A DNA stretch of 64,000 nucleotides from Spizellomyces punctatus DAOM BR117 (GCF_000182565.1 NW_015971540.1:682476-746475); one strand, 5' to 3'; shown: positions 48,006 through 60,205, numbered from the stretch's first letter. A program made the numbers and translations. The notes: generated by a model not told the origin, from the sequence alone.

Positions 48006-51000
48006 CTATGTCCCTTCGTCATCACTCCTTTCATTCCAGTTACGGACACCCCGTGCCCGAAGTTCAAGTTTTTGCAGTTGCTCCTTCTCTCCCTGACTCA
48101 AGTCATCTCTCTCCTTGATAGCTGTAACAGCGTCGACTAAAATACGTCGATTTGCTACAAGGCGTTCCTTTACTTCTAGTTGGCTTTGTGTGGCACGCGC
48201 ACTCTGTTTGACCGGACGCGGCATAATGGATTGTGGAATGACACCTCTCCGGGCATTCCGGCTATCCGTGACGGTTACCGCTACGCCAAAAAAAAACCCC
48301 GTAAGACAAATCTCATCTTTCCAGTAAAACCACGTTTTTCCTTGACATACTTTGAGTAGCAGCGTCTCTTGTATCTGCTGCCTTTTCAGTCCAGAATCGC
48401 ACTTCAGCTTTCAACGTATTACTCATCTCCAACAAATGCGCCTTCTCGTCCGCCATTCGCTGAATATCTGTAACAGCTTCTGCCAACTTTTCTCTCAAGA
48501 TTTTGTTGTCCTGTTGCAGCTTTGTGATTATTTGCATCGAGCCATCTCGGTCGCTCGATCTTCCATTATTGCGATCCCCTATCAGTCGGATGCTGTCGTC
48601 CATCTTCTGATGCAGCTTCTGTTGCTGGTCTACCAATTGGTCAATTAGCGACTGCTTTTGAGTAAGGAGAGTCTGGAGCTTGATCAGCTGTGTATGGAGA
48701 TGAGCAGACTCGTCCAAAAAGTGACTTTCGTCAATTTCCTAAATAAATCTCGTTCAACAATCGCATCTTCGTCCTGACCAAAATCTGCGGGTATACCTTG
48801 CTGTGATGTTGCGGGGCGCTATGAGGGGGGGCTTCCTGTTCCATAAAAGCGTGCTGCATGCTTTCCATGTCGTTTCTCATTTGATGAATTATGTCACTCA
48901 ATTGAGCATTCTAATTGCCATGATGACGTTTTAGTTCGGGAATGGACAGCAAGAAGACCTTGTCCTGGCCAACCTGGGCGCGTAGCTCTTGTACGCGGTG
49001 TCGCAAGACATCAGGATCATGTTCCGCCATTCCTCCCACATCCTGGCTTGATGAATTATAAAAGTCGCTCAGATCGCGCAAATCATGTCCGTGTGACCGC
49101 GTTCTCCCCGTAGCTCTGCTGGAACTCCGATAAGTGATTCCAGTACTGTGTCGATTCGTATGGGCTGGTCCGACTGGAGGCGTAGATGCGGGTCGAGAAT
49201 CCATGTGCGCCTGTTGGAATACACATGTTAAATAACTGGCATGTGGAAGATATGACATCGAACGGAAACGGGGAACCTACATTGATGTTCATTCCGAAAT
49301 CCATAACTGAAGATGAGCGATGTTGTTCTTGCAGGCGGCTTCGTAGTAGCTTTTCGCATTAAAGGACATGAAAATCTGAGCAGAAACCGTTGTAAACCAG
49401 ATGTACTCGCACCTTAACTTGAGCCTCCGCAGCATCTTTCGCTGCAATAAGTGAGCGGACCAGATCATCCTGACTCTGCGTATTCCTTCGTTGAAGATTG
49501 GCCATGCGCTTCTCCCACTCCAACTTTTCTGCAATTCTGTTTCATCAGCATCGGGTGGACGACAACGAGTTGCTGAGGCAGCTACCTACGCTGGTTGAGA
49601 GTGAGCTGAAGGGCTTGCTCTGCCATCAAGCGTTTTGCCACTTCGTCTTTATAAGCCTCTGTTTCTCTTCTGCTGGCACTAAGCGCGGTTTCCAGATCCC
49701 TGATGCATTCTCGCTGCTTTGACATTTCTTGGTCTCGGTGTGCTAACTGGTGCATCGGACAAACATGAGCAATAATCGATCAATCATGACAATTTGTTTT
49801 GGTGGTGGTACCTCGGATTTATACTTTCGAATAATAGCGTCAAGATCGCTCCTTCCTACGTTCATTTCTGCATTTAAAGCTTGGAGCTGTTGATCCTTGC
49901 TCGAGAGTGCCTCCTTTAACTGTCGCAAGCGGCCATCGCTCTCTGATCTGTACGCAGCAAAGTCGTCAACTGCTTTCGCAAGCTGCTCGTGCAGGTGGCT
50001 GACTTGACCGTCAACCAAAGATTTCCTCTGTTCTAAGATCTGAGGAACTTCAAGCTCAGAGCATGTCCAAATGCCGAAACCTCCCGCGCAAATCCACAAA
50101 TACCTTCTTTTCGTCTTCAAAGTCCAGACGCAATCTGGTGCAATTTTCCTCATATTTCTTTGCGGCTTCCGACGCATCAACTTTGGCCTGTTCGTCCGGA
50201 TTACTATTCCATGTTCTTAGACATGGTAACCAGCGAACCCCACCTGTCGCAATTGTTCTTCAAGTTCCGCAATTCTCCCTGTCGTAGCCTTCGCCGTATC
50301 TGCCGCCTCCCATTGCAGTTCACGAACCTTTTTGTCTAAATTGCTAGATCGGCACTCGCCTTAGTAAATACTCATACAACATTTCAGTAAGGTCAAGCAG
50401 TCTATACCGAGTAATCTCCAATTGTTCTTGAAACTTTTTCTCAACACTGTCTCTAGCAAGCTTTACGGCAGTCAACTCGGCGATGGCGGACGCAACACGA
50501 TGCTCGGCTTCAATCAATTGTTGGCTTAAGTTTTGCTTGAAGACTCGCATCTCGATGTCTTGGCTTCTCTTGAGTTGCTCTAATTCAACAGCAAAGGCAT
50601 TTCTATGAAGATACTCTTCAGTTAATATTACATTGCAGATATTCGCTTCATATGAAGACTTACTTTTGCAACTCAATGCCCTGCTGGGCTGTCTTTAGCT
50701 GCAGGTTCAGATCTGCTCGCTGTAATTCAAACTCTTCCGCCCGCGCATTTATCGCATCCTCGTAATGCTGGGTAAGGATCTATGTCGAGACATCACAGAT
50801 GGAACTGGTAAGTCATTCCATCTCATCTGAGTCCAAAAGAGTTCATTCTGAGTAAGATATCACCTCTTTCTCTCGTTGAAGTTTTCGAACCACATCGTGA
50901 TGTTGCTGCTCCTGAGTTTGCAGAAACGATTTCAGGTTCGCCAAAGCGGTGGTCTTTTCATTTAGCAAGATCTTTAATTCGCTTATCCGGCATTCTCTAG

Positions 51001-51378
51001 TGCAGCCTGCCAACATTAGCAGGAACCATTGTAGACTTTCGAATTGTTGTTGGTACCTGTCGTGTACGTCCGTTTGCAAACCGTCGGTTATAGTGTCAGA
51101 TCGCTCGAGTTCTTTGTCGCGTTCCTCCAACAGATTGAGGTTGTAAAGAAAGTCGTCCTGTAAGCTTTTCAACTGGGTTCGCAACTCTTGACACTATGAA
51201 TGATTGTAGGTGAGGCAATGCTAACTGCCCGACAAGTGTCAAAAGGGTTGGGTAACCAACTACCGACCTCGTTCCCCTTCTCCCGCAATTTCTCTTCCAA
51301 GGCGTTATAAAAGTCTCGGAGCTCCTGCTCCCTGTGTGTCAGCAGCTCCTGGAGCCCAATTCCTTTTGCAGTGCCCAT
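48006..51378 (-). CDS. CCDC57: Long coiled-coil protein resembling CCDC57 (centrosomal/ciliary)
   Basis: At least a dozen exons, nearly all coiled coil. The start is MGTAKGIGLQELLTHREQEL, and the next exon gives LRTQLKSLQDDF and DFLYNLNLLEERDKELE, which matches the DFxYNLxxLEERDxELER signature of CCDC57 N-termini. Further heptad-rich exons follow, for example ISELKILLNEKTTALANLK, ELEEQLRQ, LKEALSSKDQQLQALNAEM and HRVQELRAQVGQ, and then NAQLSDIIHQMRNDMES. The end is basic and charged (KERDDLSQGEKEQLQKLE). Animal CCDC57 sits at centrioles and satellites, binds microtubules and helps centriole duplication and cilium formation. Its occurrence fits a fungus with centrioles. Introns inside coiled-coil regions make the exact exon set uncertain. 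Head to head with the fluoride exporter gene, 197 bases apart. Confidence 0.65.
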
Positions 51379-51575
51379 AAGAAAGACTGAAGGAAGTAGA
51401 GGGTGAGGTTGTATGCACAATTTCTGGTTTGCAGATCATGGCAAGGGCTTTGCCAAAAACGCGTCGACAGTGCTGACGTGGGTGGATTCTGATATCTGGA
51501 ATGGAATGTTCCGGTCGGTGGTCACTCAGCTCCATTCAAGTAGATTAGAGCCTGCGGGCGACTGACGAAAATGTA

Positions 51576-53048
51576 ATGTCTGTTCCGGAGGCGGAGGCGG
51601 ATGTGTCTCTAGCGGCGGACGACAGAAACTGTTCGCAAAATCGTCTGAGGATAGAGGACGTCGAAACCCCCACAGAAAAGACTGTGACATTTCGTCCGTT
51701 ACCTTTATGGACTCTGCTCATACCGTTCTCTATCGTCGGAGTTCTGATACGACTTGGTCTTTTGGCTCTTAACAATTATCCTGGTGGGTTGCTTGTTCAG
51801 GACGACTAGGTCCAGCAGTTCACCCCTCTCACTGGCACATTGTTTTGCGCTTCTGCAGATGCCCCGGTTGTCAGCATAGTCTACCCTCAGATTGTAGGCT
51901 GCGTCATAATAGGATGGCTCAATGCGAAAAGGGAGATAATAGCAGTCAGGTAAGCGGACAAACGGGTATGGAACGTGCCAGGTATTCGAATAACAGATCA
52001 ATGGCACCAACCTTCAAGATACTATCCAGCGTTTGTTGGTTTAGCAACCGGATTGTGCGGTAGGTCCTGCATTTTGTTCTCGATCATCTTGCTGAGCTGT
52101 ACAATCTTGTTGATACTACCAATCTAGGATCAATCACAACTTTTTCCAGCTGGAATCTAGCAGCGTTTTCCGCCTTTGCGAACCTTTCGGACGCGCCCAG
52201 AAGTGTTGGCCAAAACGTAAGTGTCGACCGATTAGGACGATCGATCACCTCAAGCATACGGCTTACTTGGCACCTGGCTAAATTCAGTTCCTTGCTGGAA
52301 TCGGGGTCATTGTGATTGTATTGGGAATGTCCATCGTTTCTGTCGCATTCGGAGCGCACCTAGGGCGCCTGCGTTTTGGAGCTTCTTTGAACGGCCATAC
52401 TAGCCCCCTCGTGAAGCTTACGTTCCTGCGGCATCCTGAGTCTCTTATGAGGCCGACATTACCCGATACTGTGGCAGTAGCGGGCGGTCTCAGCACTTGG
52501 TTGCTGGTTGCGATTTTATGCGGTACCTTATCAAGTCAACGCCATACGTGGTTTGCTACCATCTTTGGACCCATAGGTATACAGTTCTCAGCAGATAGCT
52601 GCACATGGTTCAGGGAATGACGAGGCGATCTTCTAGGTACTATGGTCCGGTATCGCTTTGCTGCGTTGAATGGAAAATATCGGTCTTTTCCCTTTGGTAC
52701 CTTCCTAGGTTGGTTTTTTTTTGCTGTTTATGATTCAGTTAAATCTCTGAGGGACTCATTTGGTCGACAGTCAATATTATCGGCACAGCGATTTTGGGCG
52801 CACTGTATGTGATCAGTCATGCCGCTGCACTTGACCCAACATCATGTTCTGTAATCACGGGTCTAGCGGACGGGTTTTGCGGATGCCTTACTACTGTCTC
52901 GACATTTGTGGTGGAACTAGAGCTTCTCGGCTTGCGACGGTCGTATATCTATGGATTTACGTCCATCTGTTGTGGCCAGGTGGTTCTCGTTCTTATTGTC
53001 GGCATTTTCAAGTGGAGCCATGGCTTAGGGCCTGCATGTATTTCTTGA
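51576..53048 (+). CDS. FEX1: Two-domain fluoride exporter (Fex/CrcB family)
   Basis: Fluoride channel that keeps cytosolic fluoride low; plasma membrane. A polar N-tail (MSVPEAEADVSLAADD) leads into helix LPLWTLLIPFSIVGVLIRLG. Exons then give YPQIVGCVIIGW and, by using the acceptor TTCAAG at 52018, RYYPAFVGLATGLCG joined to SITTFSSW. This is the first CrcB-like repeat, with the GxxGxxTTFS pore motif. A linker with several helices leads to the second repeat: VRYRFAALNGKYRSFPFGTF, then VNIIGTAILGALYVIS and LADGFCGCLTTVSTFVVEL. Both repeats are kept, as in eukaryotic Fex proteins (bacterial CrcB has one per chain). All joins keep frame. Stop 53046-53048. Confidence 0.92.
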
Positions 53049-53696
53049 GCAAAAATATGAGAACCCGTGTATCAACCTTATACCCGGAAAGCGTGTGTTC
53101 AAGTCTAGTTTCGAATTCATGCTCATGCATACCAGTATCATGCGCACAACGTCAAATGACCACATCCTTGACATATATGCGAGCTCATTGGAGATAGTTT
53201 TGTGTGATTAATCAAACTATCTCCAAAAAGAGCAGTCTGTTCAAACCGCATGGCAGAGTTGCTACGTACATGTTGCATTTCAACAGATATTTGACAGCGA
53301 GATGCAGAGGGCGGCGAATCTGTAGGGATGTATAGTGTAGGAGGAACAATATGAGGCAATGACTAAAGTCTTCATTTATTCCACAAAACTAATTGGTTAT
53401 CGGATATCGTACATGTGTTGCTTCGAAGCGATGGGAAAGAGGAGTCATCGCTGAGGTCGGATAACTTTCTTCGAGTCAAGAAAAGCAGGACGTCAATGGC
53501 CCGCATGGATATCTCCAAAACCCTGCAATGTCTTTGGGCTTAGAAAGTTGGATAATGCATCTCTGTGCACACGCAATGGTCAAGATGGATGACGTAAGCT
53601 GATCGACGGTCACGAGCATCACGTGCCCGCTCATGGACCAGGCAATGGTCCCAAAAAATGATCACTTTGCGATATTTTGCGATTCCAGCAATACCA
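53049..53696. other. Intergenic region containing a perfect hairpin
   Basis: About 650 bases between FEX1 and ADE1. No gene was seen. A 13-bp hairpin (separate entry) lies about 140 bases after the FEX1 stop. Confidence 0.5.
53188..53226. repeat. Perfect 13-bp inverted repeat (hairpin)
   Basis: TTGGAGATAGTTT at 53188-53200 pairs without mismatch with AAACTATCTCCAA at 53214-53226; the loop is 13 bases. It may be a structured 3' UTR element of FEX1 or the trace of a small inverted-repeat element. Confidence 0.8.
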
Positions 53697-55125
53697 ATGT
53701 CATTGACAAATACGGTAGGGAGAGCCTTGGAACAACCCGCAAGATCTGCTCACCCCGACGGGTTGCTAAATTGTACAATTCTAGGACTGCCCAGAACTCA
53801 AGCTCATTGCCCGCGGCAAGGTGCGGGATCTGTACGATGTTGACGAAAAGACTCTACTTTTTGTCGCCACGGACCGAATCAGCGCTTTTGACGTTATCAT
53901 GAAAAATGTAAGTCATTTCGAGAGATATGTGCACATTTAGGTGCTCAGTATTATGCATAGTTAAATAGGCTACGTGATTCAAATAGGGCATTCCTGGCAA
54001 GGGCAAGATATTGACACAAATCAGCCAATTTTGGTTTGATTTGTTGAAGGGTGTTGTCCCAAATCACTTGATCACTTGCGATGTCGACGAGATGCCAGAG
54101 TCTGTGCAAAAGTACCGATCAAAGATTGAAGGCCGCGCTATGCTGGTTCGCAAATTGAAGATCTTGCCTGTCGAAGCGATTGTGCGGGGCTATATCAGCG
54201 GTTAGTTGTTCAGCTACATTTAGTAGTGGCATGAATCTATCGGGTCTCACAGGCGGCATCACGTATAGGATCCGCGTGGAGTGAGTACAAGAAGAAGGGC
54301 ACAATTTGCGACATACCTTTACCAGCCGGATTGAGAGAATCTGAAGAGTTCGAGGAGCCGATCTTTACGCCAAGTACAAAAGCCGAGATAGGAGACCATG
54401 GTGAGCATACTGCTACAGACTATAAGTCATCATATCGCTGGCGTCGCTAACCAAAGTTACCCCAGACGAAAACATTCACCCTGACAAACGTAGGTTTCCT
54501 TGCAAACTTGGGCCAAAAAGGACCTAGGATTCGGCGTAGCTGACCACTGTGAAATTACAGTTCCTGGCATCATTGGGGAGCGGTATGCTAAGGAGGTTGC
54601 CGAGGTGGCTGTGAAAATCTACACTAAGGTGGTGGCCGCAGAATCCATTCCCTCACAAAATGCGGAACTTATTTTGCCCGTTTAGGCGAGAGATTACGCG
54701 CGAACGAAGGGTATCATCATTGCGGATACCAAGTTCGAATTTGGAGTTGATGAGAACGGCACCCTCGTGCTTGCGGACGAAGTCCTCACCCCAGGTATAA
54801 TCCTCCTTTCTAAATACCCTTTGGCGATGACGCTTCTATTAAGTCTCTCCCTCTCACTAGACTCGTCCAGATTCTGGCCGGCAGATAAATACGCCGTTGG
54901 CCAAGGGCAACCAAGGTAGGTCTCATCCATTCGACAATACATCCTTGTCCATGTCCTAACTATTCCCGTAACAGTTACGATAAGCAATACCTTCGCGATT
55001 ACCTCACATCCATCAATTTCGACAAATCGGCTGGGGTTGAGCTTCCTCAAACGGTTGTGGATAACACCATGGCCAAATACGTTGAGGCGTTCACCATCCT
55101 CACTGGCAATCCACCACAACTTTAA
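53697..55125 (+). CDS. ADE1: SAICAR synthetase (phosphoribosylaminoimidazole-succinocarboxamide synthase)
   Basis: Joins aspartate to CAIR in purine synthesis, using ATP. The first exon is only 18 nt (53697-53714, MSLTNT) and splices at 53785 to [20 protein letters not shown]; this matches the short start of yeast Ade1. Later exons give [58 protein letters not shown] and, after an intron, [18 protein letters not shown]. Then come the KIYTK to [20 protein letters not shown] join, [18 protein letters not shown] and [14 protein letters not shown]. Length about 300 residues, as expected. The single-function eukaryotic/fungal type, not fused to AIR carboxylase as in animals. Confidence 0.94.
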
Positions 55126-55224
55126 TTCATCCCATGGGGGTTCCATGTCACCATCCTAGGGCAGCGTATGATAATGAAAACAGTTTCCTCAAACATCAAA
55201 GTGCACATTTTCAATCAGTCGTGT

Positions 55225-56477
55225 TCAAACCGGCAACCCTACTGTATTTCTAGCAAAGTATCGCGTCATGTAACCTAATCCTGTTCCGATCTATTAATAC
55301 TGGACTATCTTGACGCAATACAAGCTGAAATTTGGTGGCCTACCTGATACCCCTCCCGGGACGTAGGATCCAAGATAATAAAGCAGTGCAAAAATTTGTA
55401 TGACACTGCAAATGATAGTCATGATAGTATAGTTTTTCTGTTTTGTTCAATGTGAGACTCGAATTGCACATCAAGCGCTATTTGAAACATACCACCACAG
55501 CAAAATATAACGTAAGTATCATTGATCCCAGATACGCCGCGGTGAATGGAAGCCTTTCTTTGGAAAATATATGCCGTAAGAATGCTTTTGGGCCTGAAAC
55601 AGCGGATATGGAAGGAGTCAGAGGGACCAGTTTTCATCTGTCATTTGCGAGCCTCATGAATTACCTTGCAAAAGAGATAAACTGATCGCGGGCATAGTAG
55701 TGAGCTGTTTCTTGCCAAGTGCTTATTCGTGCCATGCGAAAATCAAATGTTACCTTGTCAAAGCTAGCACGCTTCCCATTGTGTATAATGTTGCAAATTT
55801 GGCAGGTTTAAGTGCCAGTATAGGGATGGTGAAGAAAGCCTGGAGTAAATAGGAGGTTAGATTAGATACCCACCACGTAAAGCACATCTTGCGATCCACG
55901 TACAATCATGAAGCAGAAGATAGACAGTCCTGGGTGGTGATGCCAACAGAGGTTTAGGTGTGAGACGCTGGCTGCCATAATCGCACTGAAACTATCTACC
56001 TAGAGTAGCAACGAAGCCAACAAGCCGCTGTCGAGAGCTAATGAGTATAAGAAACGGGCGTACCAACAAACGTGCATACATACCTGCCAGCGAGACAACC
56101 CGAACAATTCCGTCTCTTGCTGCCCCCCCAGCCCAAGTCCCGAAAATGCATCTAGAGAGCCATCATAAGAAAGTTCGAAATTTCCGTCAATCATATCCAA
56201 GTCACATACTTTGCGTTCCGGTTCTAAACCGTCCTAGTAAACTTTCGGTGGCCTCATCCTGACCAGGCCCGTTTCCAGATGGTCCCCCGAAATACGAGGA
56301 AATGGAGAATCCGGAATTTGCATTCCCTGCTCCAGTGCGCCCAGCGCCAGAAGCATTGAAGGATCGTAGCGACTCCCGGAAAGTCTGCTCAGCGTTGCTC
56401 ATGTGCAAGATCTGCTGCTGGGGCTCTTCAAGTGATGATGCAGTCTGACCCTCCTCGAAGCGCCACACTTGAGGCAT
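55225..56477 (-). CDS. SFT2: SFT2-family Golgi vesicle transport protein
   Basis: Four-helix membrane protein of Golgi traffic, related to Got1/Sft2. Seven or more exons. The cytosolic N-terminus is Gly/Ser-rich ([13 protein letters not shown]). Splicing at an acceptor CGACAG joins [11 protein letters not shown] to [10 protein letters not shown], a family hallmark. Further exons give [26 protein letters not shown] with its tail TMGSVLALT, then [18 protein letters not shown] with [16 protein letters not shown], and finally [18 protein letters not shown] with a short end ([15 protein letters not shown]). The R-x-PFT and SYVPGG blocks are typical. The exons are unusually small (some 30-60 nt). 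It starts only 7 bases from the divergent methyltransferase gene. Confidence 0.88.
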
Positions 56478-56484
56478 TACGTAA

Positions 56485-57893
56485 ATGCCTACGTTAACCG
56501 CTCACGGGACTCTGGCCAGGATCGTCGCTGTTGAACCTAGCAGATGGTTGGGATCAACGATGCCAGAGTTCTTGCGGTTACAGTTGACTAAACCGCCACC
56601 ACAAATTGTCTATGTGTCCCAACCTTTTCCCCTTACGGTGACCATCTCGGATGATCTTGGATCCCATGTGTACTTTGGTGCAAGTCCACTACGATGTAAG
56701 TCTGGTCGTCGAACCTCACCCTAGGCAACAGACAAACCCACTCCAGCAGTACGACTACAGCTAGTGGATCCGAATACATATGAGATCGACACTCGTTTTT
56801 CCCTTCGACTGGATAGAAAGGATGGAATATGTGTTCCTCCCAGTGGCAATAGTTATGTCAAGTTCAATGTCACAATAGAGCCCGCACTTCGAGAGAAACG
56901 CAAAGCACAAAGAATAGATATTACACATGTCAAGCTTCTACTAAAGGTTGACGAACAAGAACTATTGAAAGAGGTGAAAAGCGAAAAGAGCTGGACTCAA
57001 GAGGTACCTGACTTTGTTGGATTTCGCGGTGTTTATCATAGCGATGCCGGGGAAATACTCCCCCTCCCCGTCTATTCAGCAGCAATACGTATCTCGAGTG
57101 CAAAGGCACCTACCAATACTGAAGGTAGGTTTTCCTCGTCTGCAGCGTAGGGCTGAATATCAACATTTCAGTGTGCTGGAATGGATGCTTGCTACTGGAT
57201 GATGTCAATCCCATATTTGTAGTCCTCAAGACACAACGATGCGAACGCCACTTCGTTTTCTCACTTGGCCCCGAATGTCCAGTGCTCCGTTTGCCTATTC
57301 AAGAGCATATCCATATGACGTTTTCCACGGGCACTCACATCTGGGACTGTTCCCCTGTTCTCGCACAATATCTTCTGCACGCGAGGGAGCGCTGGATTCC
57401 GGAGGGGGAGCATGTCAAGGTTTTAGAACTGGGTGCCGGCTGTGGATTATTGGGGATTGTTAGTGCCATTGTTGGCGGAGATGTTGTAGTCACAGACATG
57501 GAGGATACAGTACAGGGAATCTTGCGCGATAATGTCAATGAAGCGCAAAAGTTGATTAAGAGTTCTGGGAAAAATGGGCGTCTTCGTGCTCTGTCCCTCG
57601 AATGGGGAATACTTCCTGTCGATACCGTCACCAGCGTACTGGAAGCAAATCCTGATGAATCCTCTCGAATGCTTGTTCTTGCGGCGGATGTCCTGTATAA
57701 TATTGGCTCGCATGAAGTTTTCCTGCAGACTCTAGTATCTATCAAGGCGTCATTCAATGTAGATGTGTTGATTGGGTACAAAAAGAGGGGCCCTGGTGAG
57801 GAGCATTTCTTCGAAATGGCAAGTGAGGAATTTGACGTCGAAAGTGTCGGAAAGGGGTGGAATGTTGAGATATTCTGGCTGAGGTCTCGGTAG
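56485..57893 (+). CDS. Methyltransferase-16-family protein with an unrecognised N-terminal domain
   Basis: Exons 56485-56695, 56747-57124 and 57172-57893 join in one frame to 436 residues. The last about 220 residues are a seven-beta-strand SAM methyltransferase of the METTL21/EEF-KMT type: GTHIWDCSPVLAQYLL, motif I VLELGAGCGLLGI, motif with VVVTDMEDTVQG, and LVLAADVLYN in the place of the family DxxY motif. This family methylates lysines on chaperones and elongation factors. The first about 215 residues have a beta-rich pattern (PQIVYVSQPFPLTVTISDDL, RFSLRLDRKDGICVPPSGNS, YVKFNVTIE) that could be an Ig-like or arrestin-like sandwich; I do not recognise it. An ATG at 56560 is an alternative start that would give a more normal distance to SFT2. 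Confidence 0.8.
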
Positions 57894-58115
57894 TAGTATG
57901 ACATTGGATGCATATAGCTGCTTGCAAGCTTGTAATGTAGACCCTGTTTAATAGTGATATAAGCAGTATAAGCAATTCTATAAATAGTACCCAGCAATTT
58001 GAATCATAGATTCAGGGTAGCAGGGTGATGATTTACCGTTCGCCTGGCGCTTTCTCCTACCACTTGTGCGCATCTTCTGTTGCTTTTTAACAACATTTAT
58101 CCATCCTCTGAAAAC

Positions 58116-60205
58116 ATGCCGAATTCTGACTGGATAATCTCGTCAAAGTACCAAGCCGATCCTTCAGTGGCAGTAAGTGGTCTCTGGGCTTTGTCCCTAT
58201 CACAAGGAAGACGATTGACAACGATCCTTTCCTAGGGAGCTGAAGCCCAATGGAGATCGAGCCCCAAATTGGAGAAATATTTCATGTCTGATGATTTAGA
58301 GAAGACCAAGCTCAGAAAGATGGTTCGGACTGGCATACCCGATTCACTCAGAGGTTAGTAGTTTTGCTGTTTTTTCTAATAGGCTTGCGACGCTCATACA
58401 GTTCGCTTATTTCATTTAGGGGAACTATATGCAAGAATGTTGAAACTCGACAAACTTAATGGTAAGGAGCTCAATCCCATATCTATCAATGTCAATCAAA
58501 GCCTCAAGACAATAAGATATTGTGGGCGCAAGCTTTGCAGGCTAGCTTACATTTCATCATTTCATTACATCAGAGTACGAGAAAAACTATGAAATCGCCC
58601 TGTCGCGGACTCACGGAACTCAGATCCCGGCGACACCCCTTCCTCCCACCTTCGGCGGTCGATCATATCGGCATGGTATTGCCTTAAATGCGAAGGGTAC
58701 CGCGATCGTCGAACACGTTCTATGCATCCTTGCGCATGACTTCCCGAATCTAGAGTATTGTCCCTTTGTTCCAGCTTGCGTCACGCTACTTGCCCATCAT
58801 ATGCGGAACGAAGATGAACTTCTCGCAGCTGCGGTTAGCATCATAAAGCGAAGCATGGCGCAGTCTCAAGTAATGTCCAGTTCAAACTTGTCAAAATCTT
58901 CCTCCAGTGTGGCCATAGGAGAATGGGCTTTTTTCCCGACGTATAGAAAAGGTGTCAAGTTCATGTTTCGGGCCTTTGGAAACCTGCTGCACAGAACCAA
59001 CCGAAAACTCCATTATCACATTACGGAGCTTCATTCGTCTTCTCCCGACCCTGTATGGGCGTCCTGGCTCACGAGTTTGTTCATTGATGTCTTCCCGCAG
59101 CCAGCTTTATGGCGAATGCTTGACTGCTTCGTATTGGAGGGTTATAAGGCGCTATTCCGGTTCGGGGTGGGCATGCTGCTGGCAAATCGGGACGGAGTTA
59201 TGCAACAAACTGACTTGGCGGGAGTGAAAGCACTTTTAACACCAGAGAATCCTGTGTTCAAGAACTTGGCCCCATTATGTAAAGCAGCTGATGGCGTGAA
59301 CGCAGCCCGCGCAGAGGTCCGCAAATTGGTCGAGCACCATCAAACATTGGCTGCGATAAGTCGAAGTGACGATATCCACGAAGCACAGTACCGGTTTCAG
59401 CGGGGCTTGCCAAAGATTGTAGGAGGATTGAGCGATACAGGCACTGGCAGTAGCATTTTGAGTGACGAGCATTGGATTGCACTGTGGAGTTGGATACCGC
59501 CTTCGAAACGGGTTGAAGGACTGGAATTGCTATTTACGACAAAAGAGCATGGGACCCATGTAAATAACTTGTTTCGCAGGACCGATGACAGAGCTCCTTT
59601 GATTTTACTAGTGGAGACAACCGAGGGTGCAGTGTTTGGGGCTTTTCTAAGTCACGCATGGCCAGGAGAGGGTGAAAGAACTGGGGAATGGTACGGTAAT
59701 GGTATGTAGTGCTTCTGCTTCGAATCTTGATGAAGGTGGGATATTGCCGAAGTGTTAACCTGTTTCCTTTATCGTCAGGCGAAACGTTTTTGTTTACGCT
59801 AGAACCGTACGCAAAACTGTACCCTTGGGTCGGTCGGACGCATACCATAATTGAAACTGAGTCTCCAGATGGTGATCTGTCAGAAAGTGCTGCTTCCCCT
59901 TCCAGCATTTATACTGCCGATTATGTACGAGATAGAGCATCCATGTTCATCATGATTGACAAGAAGCAGATCTACATTGGAGGCGGAGGGTATGGCAGAT
60001 GACTTTGATGTGATATACTTTACCTTACCAATCTAGGACCTAACTTATTTCTCAACTTAAAAGGAGCGGCACGGGTCTCTTCCTAAACGAAACGTTGACG
60101 GCGGGTGATACGGGTCCTTGCCAGACATTCGAAAATGCGCCTTTAACGGGCTCAAAGGATAAGCGTTTCGAGTGCCACGTCGTGGAAGTTTTTGCCTTTA
60201 GTTGA
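58116..60205 (+). CDS. TBC and TLDc domain protein (TBC1D24-like)
   Basis: Six or so exons, about 540 residues. The N-terminal half is TBC-like (MVRTGIPDSLRGELYARML, then VCILAHDF-type and YCPFVPACVTLLAHHM segments, and WASWLTSLFIDVFPQPALWR, MLDCFVLEGYKALFRFGVG). The arginine finger (IxxDxxR) and glutamine finger (YxQ) of active Rab GAPs are not visible; the matching place reads YCPFVP. The C-terminal half is TLDc (LWSWIPPSKRVEGLELLFTT, HVNNLFRRTDD, VFGAFLSHAW, ETFLFTLEPYAKLYPW and FIMIDKKQIYIGGGG). TBC1D24 in animals has the same order and also lacks the catalytic fingers; TLDc proteins protect from oxidative stress and bind V-ATPase. GGGG is completed by the last intron (GGTATG...AAAAG). 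Confidence 0.85.

Noticed and set aside
54500-54685. Apparent premature stop in SAICAR synthetase at about 54683
   Set aside because: It falls inside a GT-AG intron (GTGGTGGCC...TTTAG); splicing joins KIYTK to ARDYARTKG as expected.
55443-55685. 80-codon plus-strand frame
   Set aside because: Antisense to SFT2 exons that give clear family blocks on the minus strand.
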